Positions 1 to 9,439 of a DNA stretch of 64,000 nucleotides are shown piece after piece. This DNA comes from Ahrensia sp. (GTDB lineage Bacteria > Pseudomonadota > Alphaproteobacteria > Rhizobiales > Rhizobiaceae), in NCBI GenBank assembly GCA_002698425.1, contig NZXU01000070.1, positions 1 through 64,000 of the forward strand, given 5' to 3'. The notes under the pieces were generated by a model. That model had not been told where the DNA came from, made no database searches, and saw nothing but the letters and a program-made list of their open reading frames with translations. Numbering within the stretch: position 1 is the stretch's first letter; each line of letters opens with the position of its first letter. A program made the translations under genes and the position numbers.

Positions 1-56
1 CCACCCTCCCCACATCGGTCCTGAAAAGACTCCCTCCCATAAGACGCTGAGTTACC

Positions 57-1370
57 ATGTCTGATTTCTCTCCGCGGGAAACCGTTTCCGAACTCGATCG
101 CTTCATCATCGGCCAGAAAGACGCCAAGCGGGCCGTGGCCATCGCGCTGCGCAACCGCTGGCGGCGGCAGCGCCTCGAAGGCTCGCTGCGCGACGAGGTG
201 ATGCCGAAGAACATCCTGATGATCGGGCCGACCGGTGTCGGCAAGACGGAGATCTCGCGCCGCCTGGCGAAGCTCGCCGGCGCTCCCTTCGTCAAGGTCG
301 AGGCGACGAAGTTCACCGAGGTCGGCTATGTCGGCCGCGACGTGGAACAGATCGTGCGCGATCTTGTGGAAGCCGGTATCACCCTGGTGCGCGAGAAGAA
401 GCGCGAAGAGGTCAAGGCCAAGGCGCATGTGAACGCTGAGCAGCGCGTGCTCGACGCACTTGTCGGGCCGGGCGCGAGCCCCGCGACCAAGGACAGTTTC
501 CGCAAGAAACTGCGCGAGGGACAGCTCGACGACAAGGAGATCGAGGTCGAGATCGCCGACACGAGCGGCGGCGGCATGCCGGGTTTCGAAATCCCGGGCA
601 TGCCCGGCGCCAATGTCGGCATGATCAATCTCAACGACATGCTCGGCAAGGCGTTCGGCGGGGCCAAGACCAAGAAGGTCCGCACGACGGTGCGCGAATC
701 CTACGGCGTGCTGCTCAACGACGAATCCGACAAGCTGCTCGACCAGGAACAGATCACCCAGGAAGCTTTGCGCGCGGCGGAGAATGACGGCATCGTCTTC
801 CTCGACGAGATCGACAAGATCGCCGCTTCGGAAGGCCGTTACGGCGCCGGCGTCAGCCGCGAGGGCGTGCAGCGCGACCTGCTGCCGCTCGTCGAGGGCA
901 CGACCGTGGCGACGAAATACGGGCCGGTGAAGACCGACCACATCCTGTTCATCGCGTCGGGCGCATTCCATGTTTCCAAGCCGTCCGACCTTTTGCCTGA
1001 ATTGCAGGGCCGCTTGCCGATCCGCGTCGAGTTGCGGGCGCTGGAGCGCGAGGACTTCAAGCGCATCCTGACCGAGACGGAAGCCAGCCTGATCAAGCAG
1101 TATATTGCGCTGATGGAAACCGAGGACGTGACGGTGACCTTCACCGACGACGCCATCGACGCGCTGGCCGACATCGCCGTCGATCTGAACGCGACGATCG
1201 AGAATATCGGCGCGCGCCGGCTGCAAACCGTGATGGAACGGGTGCTCGATGAGATTTCATACGAAGCCCCGGACAAGTCCGGCGAGGAGTATGTGATCGA
1301 CGGAGACTATGTGCGCAAGCAGATCGGGGCGCTGGCGCAGAACGCCGACCTGTCGCGCTACATACTGTGA
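57..1370 (+). CDS. hslU: ATP-dependent protease ATPase subunit HslU
   Basis: HslU is the AAA+ unfoldase of the cytoplasmic HslUV (ClpYQ) protease; it unfolds substrates and feeds them to the HslV peptidase. The 437-residue protein has the usual family length. Visible motifs are Walker A GPTGVGKT at about 57-64, the GYVG pore-loop motif at about 90-93, and Walker B IVFLDE at about 246-251. The C-terminus ends in LSRYIL, the tail type that docks into HslV. The insertion (I) domain between Walker A and B includes a Gly/Met-rich stretch near 171-190. The start is ATG with only a weak ribosome site. hslV is not in the window and probably lies to the left. A DUF1402 gene follows 71 bp downstream. 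Confidence 0.97.
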   Translation: MSDFSPRETVSELDRFIIGQKDAKRAVAIALRNRWRRQRLEGSLRDEVMPKNILMIGPTGVGKTEISRRLAKLAGAPFVKVEATKFTEVGYVGRDVEQIVRDLVEAGITLVREKKREEVKAKAHVNAEQRVLDALVGPGASPATKDSFRKKLREGQLDDKEIEVEIADTSGGGMPGFEIPGMPGANVGMINLNDMLGKAFGGAKTKKVRTTVRESYGVLLNDESDKLLDQEQITQEALRAAENDGIVFLDEIDKIAASEGRYGAGVSREGVQRDLLPLVEGTTVATKYGPVKTDHILFIASGAFHVSKPSDLLPELQGRLPIRVELRALEREDFKRILTETEASLIKQYIALMETEDVTVTFTDDAIDALADIAVDLNATIENIGARRLQTVMERVLDEISYEAPDKSGEEYVIDGDYVRKQIGALAQNADLSRYIL

Positions 1371-1441
1371 CCGAACGGCCATAGCGGTATTTTCGTTGCC
1401 GGGACTACTCGACTCGGCACGAGGCATTAATTACTAGCAGG

Positions 1442-2434
1442 ATGGGGCGCAGAGTCAGAAAACCGTTTACGATGCCGTCATTCCGAATTCCATTGGCAGG
1501 CGCACTGGCGATTTTGCTATGGGCTGCGATCCCGGCATCGGCCCTGACCGTTATCGAGCCCGGCAACCGGCACGCCGAACAGCCCGCCATCCCCGGCGCT
1601 TCGAAAAATCGCACCAAGGCGATGAAGACCACCTTCGACCGCAAGTATCAGAAGGTGCTCGGTCTGCTGCAACGCGACAGGCGGCTTATCGCGCAGATCA
1701 AGAGAGCGGCGAGCGATTTCGGCATCGATCCGATCCACATGATCGGCGCGATCGTCGGCGAGCATACCTACAATGTCGACGCCTATGACCGCGCGCAAAC
1801 CTATTATGTGAAGGCGGTCGCCTATCTGAAGGGCCGGATCGACTTCGAATATGACGGCGAAGATGTCGAGGACTTCATCAAGCGGCCGGAATTCTCGCGC
1901 TGCGACGGCATTGTCGGCAGCCGCGAGGTCTGGAGTTGCCGCGAGGGCGTCTGGGAAAGCAAGTTCCGCGGCAAGAAGGTGGACGGCAAGTCCTTCCCCA
2001 ACAACCGGTTTTCGGCGGTCTTTTTCCAGCCCTTCTATGCCGGCCAGACCTTCGGTCTCGGCCAGCTCAATCCGCTGACCGCGCTGATGATGTCCGACCG
2101 CGTCCATACGGTCACCGGGATGCCGGAGCTTACCGCCGGAAACGGCAAGAAGGTCTATGAGGCGATCATGGATCCGGCCAAGACGCTGCCCTACATGGCG
2201 GCGACGCTGGCAACGGCCATAGAGGACTACCGCGAGATCGCCGGTTTCGACATTTCCGCGAATCCGGGCCTGACCGCCACGCTCTACAATACCGGCGATT
2301 CACTTGGCCGCGCGCAGGACCTTGCGAAGCGCAACCGGCGGTCCGGCAAGACCGTCTATCCGGAAGAAAACTATTACGGCTGGATGATCAACGACCGCGA
2401 GGACGAATTGCGGGCGCTGCTGGCGGGTGGCTGA
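1442..2434 (+). CDS. DUF1402 family secreted protein, lysozyme-fold-like
   Basis: Belongs to the DUF1402 family of Rhizobiales, commonly found beside hslUV. There is an N-terminal signal peptide, hydrophobic at about residues 15-32 and ending in ASA. If translation starts at the second ATG (1472, residue 11) the signal peptide has a more normal length; both starts are possible. The mature part resembles goose-type or soluble lytic transglycosylases: a Glu in IVGEHTYN, then FGLGQLNP and TLYNTGD, which parallel the E, GLMQ and YN.G motifs of SLT enzymes. A role in cell-wall cleavage in the periplasm is an inference from these motifs. The gene converges on the XRE regulator gene with a 15-bp gap. 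Confidence 0.8.
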   Translation: MGRRVRKPFTMPSFRIPLAGALAILLWAAIPASALTVIEPGNRHAEQPAIPGASKNRTKAMKTTFDRKYQKVLGLLQRDRRLIAQIKRAASDFGIDPIHMIGAIVGEHTYNVDAYDRAQTYYVKAVAYLKGRIDFEYDGEDVEDFIKRPEFSRCDGIVGSREVWSCREGVWESKFRGKKVDGKSFPNNRFSAVFFQPFYAGQTFGLGQLNPLTALMMSDRVHTVTGMPELTAGNGKKVYEAIMDPAKTLPYMAATLATAIEDYREIAGFDISANPGLTATLYNTGDSLGRAQDLAKRNRRSGKTVYPEENYYGWMINDREDELRALLAGG

Positions 2435-2449
2435 CCGGCACTGTTACTG

Positions 2450-2827
2450 TCAGTCTGGGCCGCCGGAGCGGTTGTTCAACACTTGCAGCCGATGGATCAG
2501 CGTTTCGAGATCCTGCGGGGCCAATCCGGCAATCGATTGTTGCAGCAGATTGGCCAGTTCCGTGGCCAAAGGATGCATGCCCGAGGTGTCGATCGTCACT
2601 TTCGGAGCCGATTGCAGCGCGAGGCGCTGCAGCTCATCGGCGTCGTCCCAGATGATGTTCAGGCAGGCGATGATGCGCTGAAGCAGCGCCCAGGACGGGA
2701 CGCCGCGATGACCGTGCTCCAGAGCCGAGAGATAGGCCGCCGATACGCCGATCCGGGCCGCCATCTGTTTTTGCGTCATGTTCCGCTCGGCGCGCAGTTG
2801 GCGCAGTCTTTCGCCGAACGGCGTCAT
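2450..2827 (-). CDS. XRE-family helix-turn-helix transcriptional regulator
   Basis: A 125-residue DNA-binding protein with a Cro/CI-type HTH at about residues 7-62 (LRQLRAERNMTQKQMAARIG, then SAAYLSALEHG as the recognition helix region). The C-terminal half, about 63-125, has no recognised domain. It is the last gene of a minus-strand series Tim44-MltA-Smr-XRE; its ATG overlaps the smr stop by four bases (ATGA), so translation is probably coupled. The target genes cannot be read from the sequence. Confidence 0.88.
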   Translation of the reverse strand: MTPFGERLRQLRAERNMTQKQMAARIGVSAAYLSALEHGHRGVPSWALLQRIIACLNIIWDDADELQRLALQSAPKVTIDTSGMHPLATELANLLQQSIAGLAPQDLETLIHRLQVLNNRSGGPD

Positions 2828-3438
2828 GGCCTGATGCTCCCGTCGGCGCGCGCCAACCTTCTCAGCCGCACATAGATCGCGCCCTCCCCGCCATGATGGC
2901 GGCTCGCCGAGGCGTAGCCGCTGACAAGCTCCGCGAAACGCGGGCTCGAGAGCCAGACCGGCACCATGCGTTTCAGCACCCCTTCGCTGCCAAGGGAGCG
3001 GCCTTTTCCGGTGACGACAAGCACATGCCTTGCACCGCGGGCGCGCTGGTCGGCGAGAAAGACATAGAGGCGGTCATGGGCCTGATCCTGCGTCATCGCG
3101 TGCAGATCGACGCTCGCGTCGATGGCTATGCGGCCCTTGGCGATCTTTCGGGTGGTCGGCCGGTCGATGACCGGCTCCGGCTTCGGTTGGCGTTTCGGCG
3201 CCGGGGGACGGGGATGGTGCGTGATCGGCGATTTGATGTCGCCGGCGGCGGCAGCCTTTTTCGGAGCCCTCGGCTTGCCCTCCTGCATGGCGGCAGCGAA
3301 TTCGCGCTCGGCCTCGTGCTGTGAAACGGGCGGAAGCGACAGCGGCCGGTCGCGCAGCGGCGTGACCGTTTTGCCGACGCGATGCCACAGAACGGCTTCC
3401 TCCTCGGACAGTTTTCGGCGGCCGCGTCCCGCGCTCAC
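2824..3438 (-). CDS. Smr/MutS2 C-terminal domain protein
   Basis: A 204-residue stand-alone Smr-domain protein. The N-terminal half is basic and Pro/Ala/Lys-rich, probably disordered. The Smr domain lies in the C-terminal 95 residues: IDLHAMT-type motif (VDLHAMTQDQA) followed by HVLVVTGKGR and a Gly-rich segment GGEGAIYVRLR. Smr domains are known nicking or RNA-cleaving endonuclease modules; the substrate here is unknown. The GTG at 3438 was chosen because it overlaps the mltA stop (GTGA) and begins SAGRGRRKLSEEE, typical of rhizobial homologues. A longer open frame upstream lies inside mltA and looks non-coding. The gene is coupled to mltA upstream and XRE downstream. Confidence 0.9.
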   Translation of the reverse strand: MSAGRGRRKLSEEEAVLWHRVGKTVTPLRDRPLSLPPVSQHEAEREFAAAMQEGKPRAPKKAAAAGDIKSPITHHPRPPAPKRQPKPEPVIDRPTTRKIAKGRIAIDASVDLHAMTQDQAHDRLYVFLADQRARGARHVLVVTGKGRSLGSEGVLKRMVPVWLSSPRFAELVSGYASASRHHGGEGAIYVRLRRLARADGSIRP

Positions 3439-4532
3439 GACGCCACCGCCTTTTCCAGGTCGACAGGAGCGCCTTTCGGCACCAGCACGAAGAATTCCGC
3501 AGGCGAGCGCACGGCGCCGGCCCGGTTTCCCGCCGCCTCGCCCGAGCCCATGAAAAGGTCGCCGCGAGCCGGGCCGACAATGGCGCTGCCCGTGTCCTGG
3601 GCGATCATCAGTTTCGACCAATGTTCGCCATTGACGGTGTCGCCGGAGACGAAGATCGGCGTGCCGAATGTGTGCAGCAGCCGGTCGACAGCCAAAGACC
3701 GTTCCGCCGTCAGAGGCACTTTCGCGGCCGCGATCGGGCCGTCCGCGGGATCGGCAACGGGGGCCTTGCGGAAAAAGATGTAGGACCGGTTTTCCTCCAT
3801 CAGCGGGCGGGCATCGTCCGGGTTGTCCGCCAGCCAGTGCCGGATCGCCGCCATGGATATTTCCTCGGGCGCGATCTCGCCGCGTTCGACGAGAAGAAGG
3901 CCGATACCGGTAAAGGGGTGACCGGATTTTCCGTCATAGGTGATGCGCTGGACCGGGCCGTCCTGGAAAAGGAGCCGGGCCGCGCCCTGGATATGGGCAA
4001 AAAAGGCGTCCGCCTCGCTCTCGATCCAGGCGATCTCCAGACCGCGATTACTCAAATATCCGGCATTGATCGCCTTGCGGTCGGGATAGGGCGAGAGTGA
4101 ACCATCCGCGTTCGCCCGGGCAAACCGGATGTCGGGATCCCAATCAACGGGGCGATTTTCCTCGCCGACCGCCACGAGATCATCCGGGCGGCGATAGAAC
4201 GGCACACGAAACCTGTCCGTCCGTTTGCGCGAGGCTTCGATTTCCGGTTCGTAATAGGCCGTGACGAGCCCGCTGCGGCCGTCATCGGCGGCGAGCGCAA
4301 AGCAGTCGAACCGGCCCTCGAAGAAACCGCGCGCATCGCCGCCAGCCGGCATGTCGGCCGCTTGCCGGAACAGGGATTCGAGGCTTTGCGGCGACACGCC
4401 GATCGCGCCGTGCCGGTAGGTTTCGCCTTCTGGCCTCACCGCATGGCGGGCAAATGCGTCGAGCGCGGCGCGATGATCGTCGCCCGCCCATCCGGGAAGC
4501 CCGGAAAACGGGACGGGTCGAAGCCTCCACAT
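3435..4532 (-). CDS. mltA: MltA family membrane-bound lytic murein transglycosylase A
   Basis: MltA cleaves the MurNAc-GlcNAc bond of peptidoglycan to form 1,6-anhydro ends. The 365-residue product carries the MltA barrel (YYEPEIEASRKRT, YPDRKAI, IAWIESEADAFF, VQRITYDGKSGHP, GIGLLL) and the C-terminal 3D domain (MIAQDTGSAIVGPARGDLFMGSGEAAG). The catalytic Asp of the family should be in the AQDTGSAI/RGDLF region. ATG at 4532 was chosen because it begins WRLRPVPFSGLPGW and lies just after the Tim44 stop at 4543; a longer frame has no better support. Oddity: neither start gives a recognisable signal peptide, although the enzyme should act in the periplasm. The stop overlaps the smr GTG. Confidence 0.9.
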   Translation of the reverse strand: MWRLRPVPFSGLPGWAGDDHRAALDAFARHAVRPEGETYRHGAIGVSPQSLESLFRQAADMPAGGDARGFFEGRFDCFALAADDGRSGLVTAYYEPEIEASRKRTDRFRVPFYRRPDDLVAVGEENRPVDWDPDIRFARANADGSLSPYPDRKAINAGYLSNRGLEIAWIESEADAFFAHIQGAARLLFQDGPVQRITYDGKSGHPFTGIGLLLVERGEIAPEEISMAAIRHWLADNPDDARPLMEENRSYIFFRKAPVADPADGPIAAAKVPLTAERSLAVDRLLHTFGTPIFVSGDTVNGEHWSKLMIAQDTGSAIVGPARGDLFMGSGEAAGNRAGAVRSPAEFFVLVPKGAPVDLEKAVAS

Positions 4533-4542
4533 GGGAAGCGGA

Positions 4543-5253
4543 TCAGTCTTCGGATTCGGTGGCGACCAGACGCCAGTTGGGATCGCGGCTGCGCGTGTCG
4601 CGGGAGAATGTCCAGACATCCTTGACCTCGACCACGGCATCCGGGTCTCCGTCAACGACATTGCCGTCGCTGTCGCGGGTTGCCGAAATCAGCTGGCTGA
4701 CAACGCGGATGGTGACCATGGCGTCATTGTCGCGCATTTCGGCAGCGATGATGTCGGACTTGTCGATACCGATGAAGCTGGACTGCACGGTCTCGCCCTT
4801 CGCCTCGCGGTCATCGAGCGCCGCGGCGAATCCGTCATAGACTTCCTTCGACAGAAGGTTCTTCAGCGTCTTGCGATCCGCATCGGCGAACGACATGACG
4901 ATCATCTCGTAAGCCATCTTGGCGCCGGAGAGGAATGTAGCGGGGTCGAAATCAGGCATGCGGTCCTTGATGGCGCGCAGACCCGAATTGATGTCCGTTC
5001 CGGGCTTCGCGACGCGGTCGATCTCACGATAGGGATCGGCCTTCTGCTCGCCCCGGCCGGGCAAGGTGATGACGTTGTCGGATTCCGCGGATGCGTCCGC
5101 CCCCGAATCGGCCGGCGATTCGCGCTTTGCCGAATAGGGATCGAAAGGCCGCCTTTCGTTGCCCGTGCGTTTGCCCAGCACACTGCGCAGCTGCAGGAAC
5201 ACGAACACCGCCGCTACGACGAAAATCAGCGTGACTAGATTGGAGCCTTCCAT
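4543..5253 (-). CDS. Tim44/TimA domain membrane-anchored protein
   Basis: A 236-residue protein with a single N-terminal transmembrane segment (about residues 6-22, VTLIFVVAAVFVFLQL), a polar linker, and a C-terminal Tim44-like domain (about 85-236) including AYEMIVMSFADADRKTLKNL, the typical entry helix. Bacterial Tim44-like proteins are inner-membrane proteins of uncertain function, related to the mitochondrial import motor subunit; TimA of Caulobacter is the named bacterial example. It heads a minus-strand operon with mltA, smr and an XRE gene, and is divergent from fxsA across a 118-bp promoter region. Confidence 0.9.
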   Translation of the reverse strand: MEGSNLVTLIFVVAAVFVFLQLRSVLGKRTGNERRPFDPYSAKRESPADSGADASAESDNVITLPGRGEQKADPYREIDRVAKPGTDINSGLRAIKDRMPDFDPATFLSGAKMAYEMIVMSFADADRKTLKNLLSKEVYDGFAAALDDREAKGETVQSSFIGIDKSDIIAAEMRDNDAMVTIRVVSQLISATRDSDGNVVDGDPDAVVEVKDVWTFSRDTRSRDPNWRLVATESED

Positions 5254-5371
5254 AAAACGTCCTGCAAACAGAGAAACCTTCGCCTTTCATATAACCATGA
5301 ATGGCGTGCATTCAAATCGCGCGAAGAATAACTACATAGGGCGCACAGAGTCGAAGAAAGAAGCCGATTTT

Positions 5372-5860
5372 ATGCCTTTTTCCCTGATCCCGTTCGCACT
5401 GCTGATCATTCCGCTGCTGGAAATCGGCGTGTTCATCGCCGTCGGTTCGCAAATCGGGGTGTTCGCAACGCTCGGCATGGTGGTGCTGACCGCGATCATC
5501 GGCTCGATCCTGCTCAGGGTACAGGGCTTCGGGCTGCTGGCGCGGATGCGCTCCGAAATCGACCAGAACCGGATGCCCGGCCGCGATCTCGTGCACGGCG
5601 TGATGATCCTGGTCGCCGGCATCTTGCTGCTGACGCCCGGTTTCGTGACCGACACGCTCGGTTTCCTGCTATTCGTCCCGCCTCTGCGGGACGCGGTCTG
5701 GCATTTCCTGCGCAGCCGCATTCATGTGGTCTCGTCCTCCTACGGCCAATACGAAACGCGCGAAACGCGGCGGCCGCAGGATTCGAACACGATCGATCTT
5801 TCCGAAGACGAATATTCGGGCACCCCGAGAGATGACAGCCCGTGGGGCAAGGAACGCTGA
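5372..5860 (+). CDS. fxsA: FxsA family membrane protein
   Basis: A 162-residue integral membrane protein of the FxsA family, named from an E. coli protein that relieves exclusion of phage T7 by F plasmid; its normal role is poorly known. There are four hydrophobic segments (about 3-20, 26-46, 74-92 and the LGFLLFVPPLRDAVWHFL stretch) followed by an acidic, disordered cytoplasmic tail. The ATG at 5372 begins PFSLIPFALLIIPLLEI, the conserved family start; the long upstream extension in this frame is non-coding. It is divergent from the Tim44 gene and lies 111 bp before secB. Confidence 0.92.
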   Translation: MPFSLIPFALLIIPLLEIGVFIAVGSQIGVFATLGMVVLTAIIGSILLRVQGFGLLARMRSEIDQNRMPGRDLVHGVMILVAGILLLTPGFVTDTLGFLLFVPPLRDAVWHFLRSRIHVVSSSYGQYETRETRRPQDSNTIDLSEDEYSGTPRDDSPWGKER

Positions 5861-5971
5861 CCGCCATCCGGCGTTTTCCTTGTCAGCCCGGATGGGTCGT
5901 GCTAGCGAGCCGCCAAATCCGAACGCGCAGAGGCAGTTGCGCATCCCGAATACAGTCAAGAGGCAATCCAG

Positions 5972-6490
5972 ATGGCAGATGACGGCAAAAACGGCAGCGA
6001 GCAGAACCCGCAAGGCGCCGCCGGAGCGAGCAACGGAAACGGACAGCAGCCGCAGCTTTCCGTCCTGACGCAGTATGTGAAGGATCTCTCCTTCGAAAGC
6101 CCCGGCGCTCCGCTGTCGCTGCGCCCGCGCGAGAAATCCCCGGCCATCAACATCAATGTCAACGTCCAGGCCAATCCGATCGCCGAGACCGACTACGACG
6201 TCAACCTGACCCTGACGGCCAAGGCCGAGGACGACGACGGCAATGTCCTGTTCAATGTCGAGCTCGTCTATGGCGGCGTGTTTCGCATCGCGGGTTTCAA
6301 GCAGGAACACATGCTTCCGGTGCTGTTCGTCGAATGCCCGCGGCTTCTTTTCCCCTTCGCGCGCCAGATCATCTCCGAATGCACCCGCAATGGCGGCTTC
6401 CCGCCGCTGATGATCGACCCGGTGGATTTCGCCCAGATGTTCCAGCGCCGCATGGCGGAAGAACAGGCCAAGGCGAAAATCCAGGCCTGA
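5972..6490 (+). CDS. secB: Protein-export chaperone SecB
   Basis: SecB is the tetrameric cytoplasmic chaperone that keeps preproteins unfolded and delivers them to SecA. The 172-residue product has a Gly/Asn/Gln-rich leader (residues 1-26), then the core: [59 protein letters not shown] and [17 protein letters not shown], all SecB landmarks. A strong intrinsic terminator lies 27 bp after the stop. Convergent with dnaQ, as in many Rhizobiales. Confidence 0.97.
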   Translation: MADDGKNGSEQNPQGAAGASNGNGQQPQLSVLTQYVKDLSFESPGAPLSLRPREKSPAININVNVQANPIAETDYDVNLTLTAKAEDDDGNVLFNVELVYGGVFRIAGFKQEHMLPVLFVECPRLLFPFARQIISECTRNGGFPPLMIDPVDFAQMFQRRMAEEQAKAKIQA

Positions 6491-6516
6491 CCGCAGCAAG
6501 CAGTTCAGCTTGTCGG

Positions 6517-6540
6517 AAAGGGCGGCTCAGCCGCCCTTTT
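6517..6540. terminator. Bidirectional intrinsic terminator between secB and dnaQ
   Basis: A perfect 10-bp stem, AAAGGGCGGC paired with GCCGCCCTTT, with a 3-base loop at 6527-6529. The loop is itself the TGA stop codon of dnaQ on the minus strand, so the last DnaQ codons form one arm. A/T runs flank both arms, so it can work in both directions. Confidence 0.9.
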
Positions 6541-7243
6541 GCGTTCCGGAAGACCAGATCGCCTTGTCGCCAAGCCGGGCCACGAGCTCGGCATGGGCGG
6601 CGATTTCCTGTTCGCTCAGGCGGTGCGGCAAGGGTTCCGGGCGCGGACGCAATGTCAGCCGGCCCGTGTGGTGCTCGCCGGCGTTGGCGGAAAAATCCCG
6701 TTCTTCCACGACCTCCAGACCGAGACGGGCCTGCTTGCCGCCGACCAGCTCGATATAGACTTCCGCGAGCAATTCGCTGTCGAGCAAGGCGCCGTGTTTC
6801 TCGCGCATCGAATTGTCGATCGCATAACGCCGGCAGAGCGCGTCGAGCGAGTTCGGCCCCATCGGGTGCTTTTTGCGGGCAAGCGACAGGCTGTCGATGA
6901 CGACGTCCGGATTGATCGCCGGGAAACCGAGCCGGGCGAATTCCTCATTGAAGAAACCGACGTCGAAATTCGCGTTGTGGGCGATCAGTTTCGCGCCCGC
7001 GGTGAAATCGAGCCAGTCCTGGATGATTTCGGCAAATTTCGGCTTGTCGGCGAGTTGCTCGTTGGAAATGCCGTGAACCGCCAGTGCCTCGGGATGGACC
7101 TCTTTCCCGTCCGGATTGATATAGACGTGAAAGTTGCGGCCGGTGATGAACCGGTTCTCCAGCTCGACCGCGCCGATTTCGATGATCCGGTCCGTTTTGG
7201 AGTCGAGGCCTGTGGTCTCGGTATCGAAGATGATTTCGCGCAT
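6527..7243 (-). CDS. dnaQ: DNA polymerase III epsilon subunit (3'-5' proofreading exonuclease)
   Basis: DnaQ is the proofreading exonuclease of the replicative polymerase III core. The DEDDh exonuclease motifs are visible: Exo I DTETTGLD at residues 6-13, Exo II HNANFDVGF near 95-103, and Exo III HGALLDSELLAE near 150-161. The C-terminal tail carries RLSEQEIAAHAELVARLG. ATG 7243 (product 238 residues) gives the conserved MREIIFDTETTGLD start; in-frame GTG/ATG codons further up (7294, 7291) overlap the coaE stop and would add 16-17 poorly conserved residues. It is the last gene of the maf-aroE-coaE-dnaQ operon. The stop codon lies in the loop of a terminator hairpin. Confidence 0.95.
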   Translation of the reverse strand: MREIIFDTETTGLDSKTDRIIEIGAVELENRFITGRNFHVYINPDGKEVHPEALAVHGISNEQLADKPKFAEIIQDWLDFTAGAKLIAHNANFDVGFFNEEFARLGFPAINPDVVIDSLSLARKKHPMGPNSLDALCRRYAIDNSMREKHGALLDSELLAEVYIELVGGKQARLGLEVVEERDFSANAGEHHTGRLTLRPRPEPLPHRLSEQEIAAHAELVARLGDKAIWSSGTQKGG

Positions 7244-7290
7244 GGGTCCGATTCGCTTTCCGCCGGCATCATGCGCATCGGCGCGCGGCA

Positions 7291-7917
7291 TCACAATGGC
7301 GGGGTATTTTCGTCCAGCGCTTCTTTTTGCCGGTCCATCGATCTGAGCACGCCCACGATATCGCGCACCTTGGCGCGGGCGGCCTCCATGCCGAGCGAGG
7401 TGTCGACCAGGAAATCCGCGCGGCGGCGCTTTTCCGCGTCGGGCGTCTGCCTGGCGAGCAGCGCCTCGAACCGTTCTTCCGTCATGCCCGGACGGCCCAT
7501 CACCCGTTGCCGCTGGACTTTCGCCGGCGCTGTCACGACGACCACGCGGTCGACCCGTTTGTCGCCGCCGGTTTCGTACAGGAGCGGGATATCGAGCACG
7601 ACCAGAGGCCGGTTTTCGGCGCGGGCTTTCTCAAGGAACGCGATCTCTTCCTCGCGCACCAGCGGATGGACGATCGCTTCGAGCCGTTTCATGACGTCGG
7701 GATTGCCGACGACCTGCTTGCCGAGTTCGGTCCTGTCGACCACGCCATCGATGACAGTGCCGGGAAAGGCTTTCTCGATAAGCGGCGCGGCCCTGCCGGC
7801 ATAAAGCCCATGAACCGTCGCATCGGCGTCATGGACCGGAACACCTTCATCAGCGAACATTTTCGCCGTGGTGGATTTGCCCATGCCGATGGAGCCGGTC
7901 AAGCCGAGGACGATCAT
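7291..7917 (-). CDS. coaE: Dephospho-CoA kinase
   Basis: CoaE phosphorylates the 3'-hydroxyl of dephospho-CoA, the last step of coenzyme A synthesis. The 208-residue product begins [14 protein letters not shown], with the P-loop at about 7-15, followed by [18 protein letters not shown] and [14 protein letters not shown], all family signatures. The start overlaps the aroE stop by one base (TGATG), indicating translational coupling. The downstream dnaQ start lies 47 bp away, or overlaps if the longer dnaQ form is used. Confidence 0.96.
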   Translation of the reverse strand: MIVLGLTGSIGMGKSTTAKMFADEGVPVHDADATVHGLYAGRAAPLIEKAFPGTVIDGVVDRTELGKQVVGNPDVMKRLEAIVHPLVREEEIAFLEKARAENRPLVVLDIPLLYETGGDKRVDRVVVVTAPAKVQRQRVMGRPGMTEERFEALLARQTPDAEKRRRADFLVDTSLGMEAARAKVRDIVGVLRSMDRQKEALDENTPPL

Positions 7918-8759
7918 CAGGCGCGCACCGCGGCGAGATCCGAAAGGATGATCTTGCGGAGGTCGTCGTCGACCTCCGGAAACCGGTCGAACCAGCGGGC
8001 GAAACCCGGCGCGGCCTGGTGCAGGAGCATGCCGAGACCGTCGCAGGTTTTCAGCCCGGCCGCGGCGGCGCGCGCCAGAAACGGCGTCTCGAGCGGCACG
8101 TAGACGATATCGGTCGCCATCGCGCCGGCCGGGGCTGACCCGAGGTCCAGTTCGAGCGGGGGCTGGCCCTTCATGCCGAGCGAGGTCGTGTTGACGATCA
8201 GGTTCGCGCTGGAAATCAAAGCCTCGGCGCGCGCCCAGCCATGGGCGGCGACTTTCTCTCCGAACCGCGCGGCGAGCTGTTCGGCACGCGCGACGGTTCG
8301 GTTGGCGATGTCGATATGTTTATAGCCGGCTTTCAACAGCGCATGGATGATGGCGCGGCTGGCGCCGCCGGCGCCCAGAACCAGCGCGGTTTCGCCATCG
8401 CGCCAGCCGGAAAGACGCTGGTCGAGATTGGCGGCGAAACCGTAGGCATCGGTATTGCCGCCGATCAGTCTGCCGTTTTCGACCCAGAGCGTGTTGACCG
8501 CACCGATCGCCTCGGCCGCGTCGTCTCGGCTATCGGCCCGTTCGAACGCCGCTTCCTTATGCGGGATGGTCACATTGCCGCCGGTCCATTTGCCGGCGCG
8601 AATATCGACGAGAAGGGCGGGAAAATTGTCCGGCGTCACATCGATCGCGGAGTAGACGCCATCGATGCCATATCGCGTCAGCCATTCTCCATGGATGAGC
8701 GGCGATCGCGAATGGCCGATCGGATGGCCGGCAACGAAGGCGCGGGGCGTGTCAGCCAT
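7917..8759 (-). CDS. aroE: Shikimate dehydrogenase
   Basis: AroE reduces 3-dehydroshikimate to shikimate with NADPH in aromatic amino acid synthesis. The 280-residue product shows the substrate site [10 protein letters not shown], the catalytic Lys in [11 protein letters not shown], the paired Asp in GGNTDAYGF, and a nucleotide-binding GAGGASRAI segment. ATG 8759 was chosen because it begins [17 protein letters not shown] and overlaps the maf stop by eight bases; the alternative upstream start adds ten unconserved residues. Sits between maf and coaE in a coupled operon. Confidence 0.95.
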   Translation of the reverse strand: MADTPRAFVAGHPIGHSRSPLIHGEWLTRYGIDGVYSAIDVTPDNFPALLVDIRAGKWTGGNVTIPHKEAAFERADSRDDAAEAIGAVNTLWVENGRLIGGNTDAYGFAANLDQRLSGWRDGETALVLGAGGASRAIIHALLKAGYKHIDIANRTVARAEQLAARFGEKVAAHGWARAEALISSANLIVNTTSLGMKGQPPLELDLGSAPAGAMATDIVYVPLETPFLARAAAAGLKTCDGLGMLLHQAAPGFARWFDRFPEVDDDLRKIILSDLAAVRA

Positions 8760-9345
8760 CGATTTCACCCAGTTGGCGCAGTTCGGCAAGCAATGGCAGC
8801 ATCGGCAGACCTATGATCGTGAAATAGTCGCCTTCCGTCTTTTCGAAGAGCTGAATGCCTTCACCCTCATATTGATAGCAGCCAACGCTGTTCAGCGCGG
8901 CGTCGCCGACCCTGGAAAGATACCGGCCGATGAAGTTCGGCGTGAGATCGCGCATCTGCATGTGCGCGACGGAAACATGACGCCAAATGGTTTCGCCGTC
9001 GCGGGCGAGCGTCAGGGCGCTCCAGAGCTGGTGGGTCTTGCCGGAAAACGCCAGCAGGTTGCGGCGCGCCTCTTCCATGTCTGCCGGTTTGTGGAACAAC
9101 ACGCCGTCGAGCGACAATGTCTGGTCGCCGCCGAGAACGAGCGCGCCCGGATTGTGTTCGGACACGTCGAGCGCCTTTGCCTCGGCGAGGACCGCTGCAA
9201 TGTCTTGCGGCGTCGCGTCGGCGTCCACCAGCGGCTTCTCGACAAGACGCTCGTCTATGCCGGCACCTTCGGCGCGGAAGTCGATCCCGGCATTGGTCAG
9301 GATCGCGGCGCGGAACGGGCTGGTCGAGGCGAGAACGAGGCTCAT
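8752..9345 (-). CDS. maf: Maf family nucleoside triphosphate pyrophosphatase
   Basis: Maf proteins hydrolyse non-canonical or modified nucleoside triphosphates (house-cleaning). The 197-residue product starts [16 protein letters not shown], the conserved Maf nucleotide-contact motif, and contains [12 protein letters not shown] with the catalytic Asp, the [12 protein letters not shown] segment and the C-terminal [16 protein letters not shown] 9345 fits the family; an in-frame start 51 bp upstream is rejected. It is the first gene of the minus-strand operon and faces the putative chromosome origin. Confidence 0.94.
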   Translation of the reverse strand: MSLVLASTSPFRAAILTNAGIDFRAEGAGIDERLVEKPLVDADATPQDIAAVLAEAKALDVSEHNPGALVLGGDQTLSLDGVLFHKPADMEEARRNLLAFSGKTHQLWSALTLARDGETIWRHVSVAHMQMRDLTPNFIGRYLSRVGDAALNSVGCYQYEGEGIQLFEKTEGDYFTIIGLPMLPLLAELRQLGEIDG

Positions 9346-9430
9346 GGCATTTTCCTTCAACGGGATGCGGTTAGACGGTCGCTGCCTGCTTGGCAAGGAC
9401 AGGCGAGCGCGGCGGCGGGTTGTGCGCTAC

Positions 9431-9439
9431 TGTGGAAAA
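9431..9439 (-). promoter_or_regulatory. DnaA box TTTTCCACA
   Basis: The plus strand reads TGTGGAAAA, the complement of TTTTCCACA, which fits the relaxed DnaA box TTWTNCACA. It lies in the maf-proximal half of the putative origin. Confidence 0.6.

Noticed and set aside
1..56. Partial gene at the left edge
   Set aside because: The 56 bases contain no convincing coding end; they look like an intergenic leader for hslU.
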